DNA of 6,716 nucleotides from Gemmatimonadaceae bacterium. GTDB lineage: Bacteria > Gemmatimonadota > Gemmatimonadetes > Gemmatimonadales > Gemmatimonadaceae. Below the pieces are notes generated by a model that saw only the letters and a list, made by a program, of their open reading frames with translations, ran no database searches and was not told the DNA's origin. The translations under genes were made by a program, and so were the position numbers. This document shows positions 5,655 through 6,716 of this stretch, in pieces; the stretch's first letter is position 1; the number at the start of each line of letters is the position of its first letter. Location of the stretch: positions 1-6,716 of the forward strand of contig JADGGM010000170.1 in the NCBI GenBank assembly GCA_019689955.1. The letters run 5' to 3'.

Positions 5655-5694
5655 GTCCCCTTCGGGCAATCCGTCCTCGAAGGGGACGCTTTGT
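5655..5694 (+). terminator. Intrinsic terminator-like hairpin closing the repair unit
   Basis: GTCCCCTTCG (5655-5664) pairs perfectly over 10 bp with CGAAGGGGAC (5678-5687) across a 13-nt loop and is followed by GCTTTGT. The T tract is short and interrupted, typical of weaker terminators in GC-rich genomes. It lies 82 nt after the Rad52-like stop and before the next gene, where a terminator is expected. Confidence 0.6.
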
Positions 5695-5706
5695 CTCACC
5701 TGCTGT

Positions 5707-5777
5707 CGCGCGATGCGCGCGCGCGTGACCGCGGTGTGATCGAGCCGTCATGAGAGACGCGCGCATCGCGCGCGTGA
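5707..5777. repeat. Two related GC-alternating repeats in the intergenic region
   Basis: Copy 1 (5707-5728) is CGCGCG, then ATG, then five CG dinucleotides and TGA. Copy 2 (5758-5777) is CGCGCG, then CAT, then four CG dinucleotides and TGA. The central triplets are reverse complements of each other and the copies start 51 bp apart. Copy 2 sits within an 8-bp stem (5757-5764 with 5768-5775, loop ATC). Alternating CG of this length can adopt Z-DNA. It may be a binding site pair or simply a product of high GC; the function is unknown. Confidence 0.35.
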
Positions 5778-5812
5778 TGTCGCATGCAGTGCTCGTGGCG
5801 TGGACGCACCGA

Positions 5813-5840
5813 CCCTCCCTCTCCTCTCCCCTCCCCTTCC
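5813..5840 (+). other. 28-nt polypyrimidine tract before the coiled-coil gene
   Basis: Uninterrupted C/T from 5813 to 5840 ends 6 nt before the GGAG ribosome binding site. The opposite strand has four G-runs of three or more, with loops of about 1, 8 and 1 nt, a relaxed G-quadruplex pattern. In the transcript this would be an unstructured leader next to the start. I found no convincing -35/-10 pair between 5695 and 5856. Confidence 0.4.
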
Positions 5841-5846
5841 ACATGC

Positions 5847-5850
5847 GGAG
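5847..5850 (+). promoter_or_regulatory. Ribosome binding site GGAG for the coiled-coil gene
   Basis: GGAG lies 6 nt before the ATG at 5857 and sets that start. The next in-frame ATG (5902) lies 15 codons in and lacks such a site. Confidence 0.55.
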
Positions 5851-5856
5851 CGAGTC

Positions 5857-6716
5857 ATGATCGGGCTGCCCGGGTTCAAGAAGCGACTACAGGACAACGG
5901 CATGGCGGACCTGTCGCCGCCCGGTGGGCCGAGCACGTTGTCGACCCCGTCGCTCGACATGGCGCGCCTGGAGGAGCTCGTGGAGCGGGCCGAGCGGGCC
6001 GCGGTGCAGCTTCGCTCGCTCGACGAGAGCGCGAACCGTGCATCGCAGATCTCCGCGCTCGATGAGCGCCTGAGCGGGCTCGAGCGCGCCATGACCGCCG
6101 CGGAGAAGCTCGCCGCGCAGGTGGGGGCCGCGGAGAGCCAGCTCGCGCGGCTGAACGAGGCACGCGAGCGCGAGGCAGCGCGCATCGGCGCGGCGGCGGC
6201 GGAGGTGGAGCGGATCGGCGCCGCGTGCGCGGACCTCGCGGCGCGTGTCGAGGCGGCCTTCGAGCTGCGCGACCAGCTCGAGCGCGCGCAGGCGATGCGC
6301 CCGCAGCTCGCCGCATTGCGCAACGACGCCGACGCGATGACGGCCGAGATGCGCCTGCTCACTGAGAACATCGGGCGGCTCCGCGCCGTGCACGAGGACG
6401 CGATGCGCGCCTACAAGCACGCCTCCGCGCGCCTGGACGGGATCGACCAGCGGCACCAGACCACCGCCGCGCGCATGGACGCGCTGGAGCGCCGCGCCGT
6501 CGCCGCCGAGCAGGCGCTCGACTCGCTCGTCCGCATCGCCGCCGGCGTGCCCGACGTCAACCACCAGCTCAACGTGCTCAAGGCGCTGGCCGACCAGGTG
6601 GCGCAGAAGACCGCGGCGCTGGAGCAGCAGCGCGAGGCGGTGGAGCGCGCCACGGGGCACGCGGCGCAGGTCGTCGCGCTCAGCGCGCAGATCGAGACCG
6701 CCCGCCGGCGCCAGGG
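5857..6716 (+). CDS. Long alanine-rich coiled-coil protein, N-terminal part, unknown function
   Basis: The frame is open from the ATG at 5857 to the window edge (286 complete codons, no stop). Residues 1-34 (MIGLPGFKKRLQ, then a Pro/Ser/Thr/Gly-rich stretch) look flexible and carry no signal peptide or membrane segment, so the protein is probably cytoplasmic. From residue 35 the sequence is almost continuous heptad-type helix rich in Ala, Glu, Arg, Leu and Gln, for example MARLEELVERAERA and LERAMTAAEKLAAQV. The one clear break is AGVPDVNHQ around Pro232. There is a single cysteine in the visible part. Such proteins act as scaffolds, polarity factors or SMC-like structural parts, but nothing seen here allows a choice. 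Codon use matches the GC-rich background. It follows the terminator of the repair unit and so is probably a separate transcription unit. Real coding is well supported by the ribosome binding site, long open frame and third-position GC; function is unknown. Confidence 0.8.
   Translation, partial: MIGLPGFKKRLQDNGMADLSPPGGPSTLSTPSLDMARLEELVERAERAAVQLRSLDESANRASQISALDERLSGLERAMTAAEKLAAQVGAAESQLARLNEAREREAARIGAAAAEVERIGAACADLAARVEAAFELRDQLERAQAMRPQLAALRNDADAMTAEMRLLTENIGRLRAVHEDAMRAYKHASARLDGIDQRHQTTAARMDALERRAVAAEQALDSLVRIAAGVPDVNHQLNVLKALADQVAQKTAALEQQREAVERATGHAAQVVALSAQIETARRRQ

Noticed and set aside
5843..5860. Five-codon frame MRSES ending on the start of the coiled-coil gene
   Set aside because: No ribosome site of its own; most likely chance overlap around the GGAG site.
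5887..6660. 257-codon minus-strand frame opposite the coiled-coil gene
   Set aside because: It is the mirror of a GC-biased plus-strand gene that has a ribosome site and clear heptads; the antisense product is Arg/Leu/His-rich without motifs.
1..6716. CRISPR arrays, tRNA or rRNA genes, insertion sequences, integrase or toxin-antitoxin genes
   Set aside because: Looked for and not seen: no regularly spaced repeats, no cloverleaf, no transposase motifs and no terminal inverted repeats flanking a gene.

Overview
The window is GC-rich DNA, roughly 70% G+C with strong G/C bias at third codon positions. It looks like a bacterial chromosome, possibly Gemmatimonadota or another high-GC phylum; that placement is an inference from composition and gene content, because there is no rRNA or marker gene here. 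It splits at a divergent intergenic region near 3931-4122.

Left part (1-3930, all on the minus strand): a compact aspartate/lysine operon read from right to left. The order is an M20-family metallo-amidohydrolase (DapE/ArgE-like), asd of the archaeal/fungal-like type, lysC with two C-terminal ACT domains, and dapB, which runs off the left edge. The gaps are 3 nt, then two 4-nt start/stop overlaps (GTGA and ATGA). None of the four starts has a visible Shine-Dalgarno sequence, and the first gene may be leaderless. LysC phosphorylates aspartate, Asd reduces aspartyl phosphate to the semialdehyde, and DapB makes tetrahydrodipicolinate. The condensing enzyme DapA is not in the window and may lie beyond the left edge.

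Right part (4036-5694, plus strand): a probable DNA-repair unit. A good sigma70-type promoter (TTGACT-17-TAGGTT) leads into a roughly 200-nt leader that holds a possible 50-codon small ORF and two adjacent hairpins. A 140-residue protein follows, with an H1-like basic tail and a C-terminal Cys/His patch. Then, 13 nt later, comes a 289-residue Rad52/Rad22-family annealing protein. This protein also carries a four-cysteine zinc ribbon and ends in SDDIPF, which matches the acidic tip by which bacterial SSB recruits partner proteins. A strong hairpin and a terminator-like hairpin follow the stop codon.

Right edge (5700-6716): a GC-alternating intergenic stretch with two related repeats and a 28-nt polypyrimidine tract, then the first 286 codons of a long alanine-rich coiled-coil protein of unknown function.

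The lysine operon is ordinary metabolism. The part most worth a second look is the two-gene Rad52-like unit: its SSB-like tail, its basic partner protein, its structured leader, and a 17-bp stem buried in the linker coding sequence.
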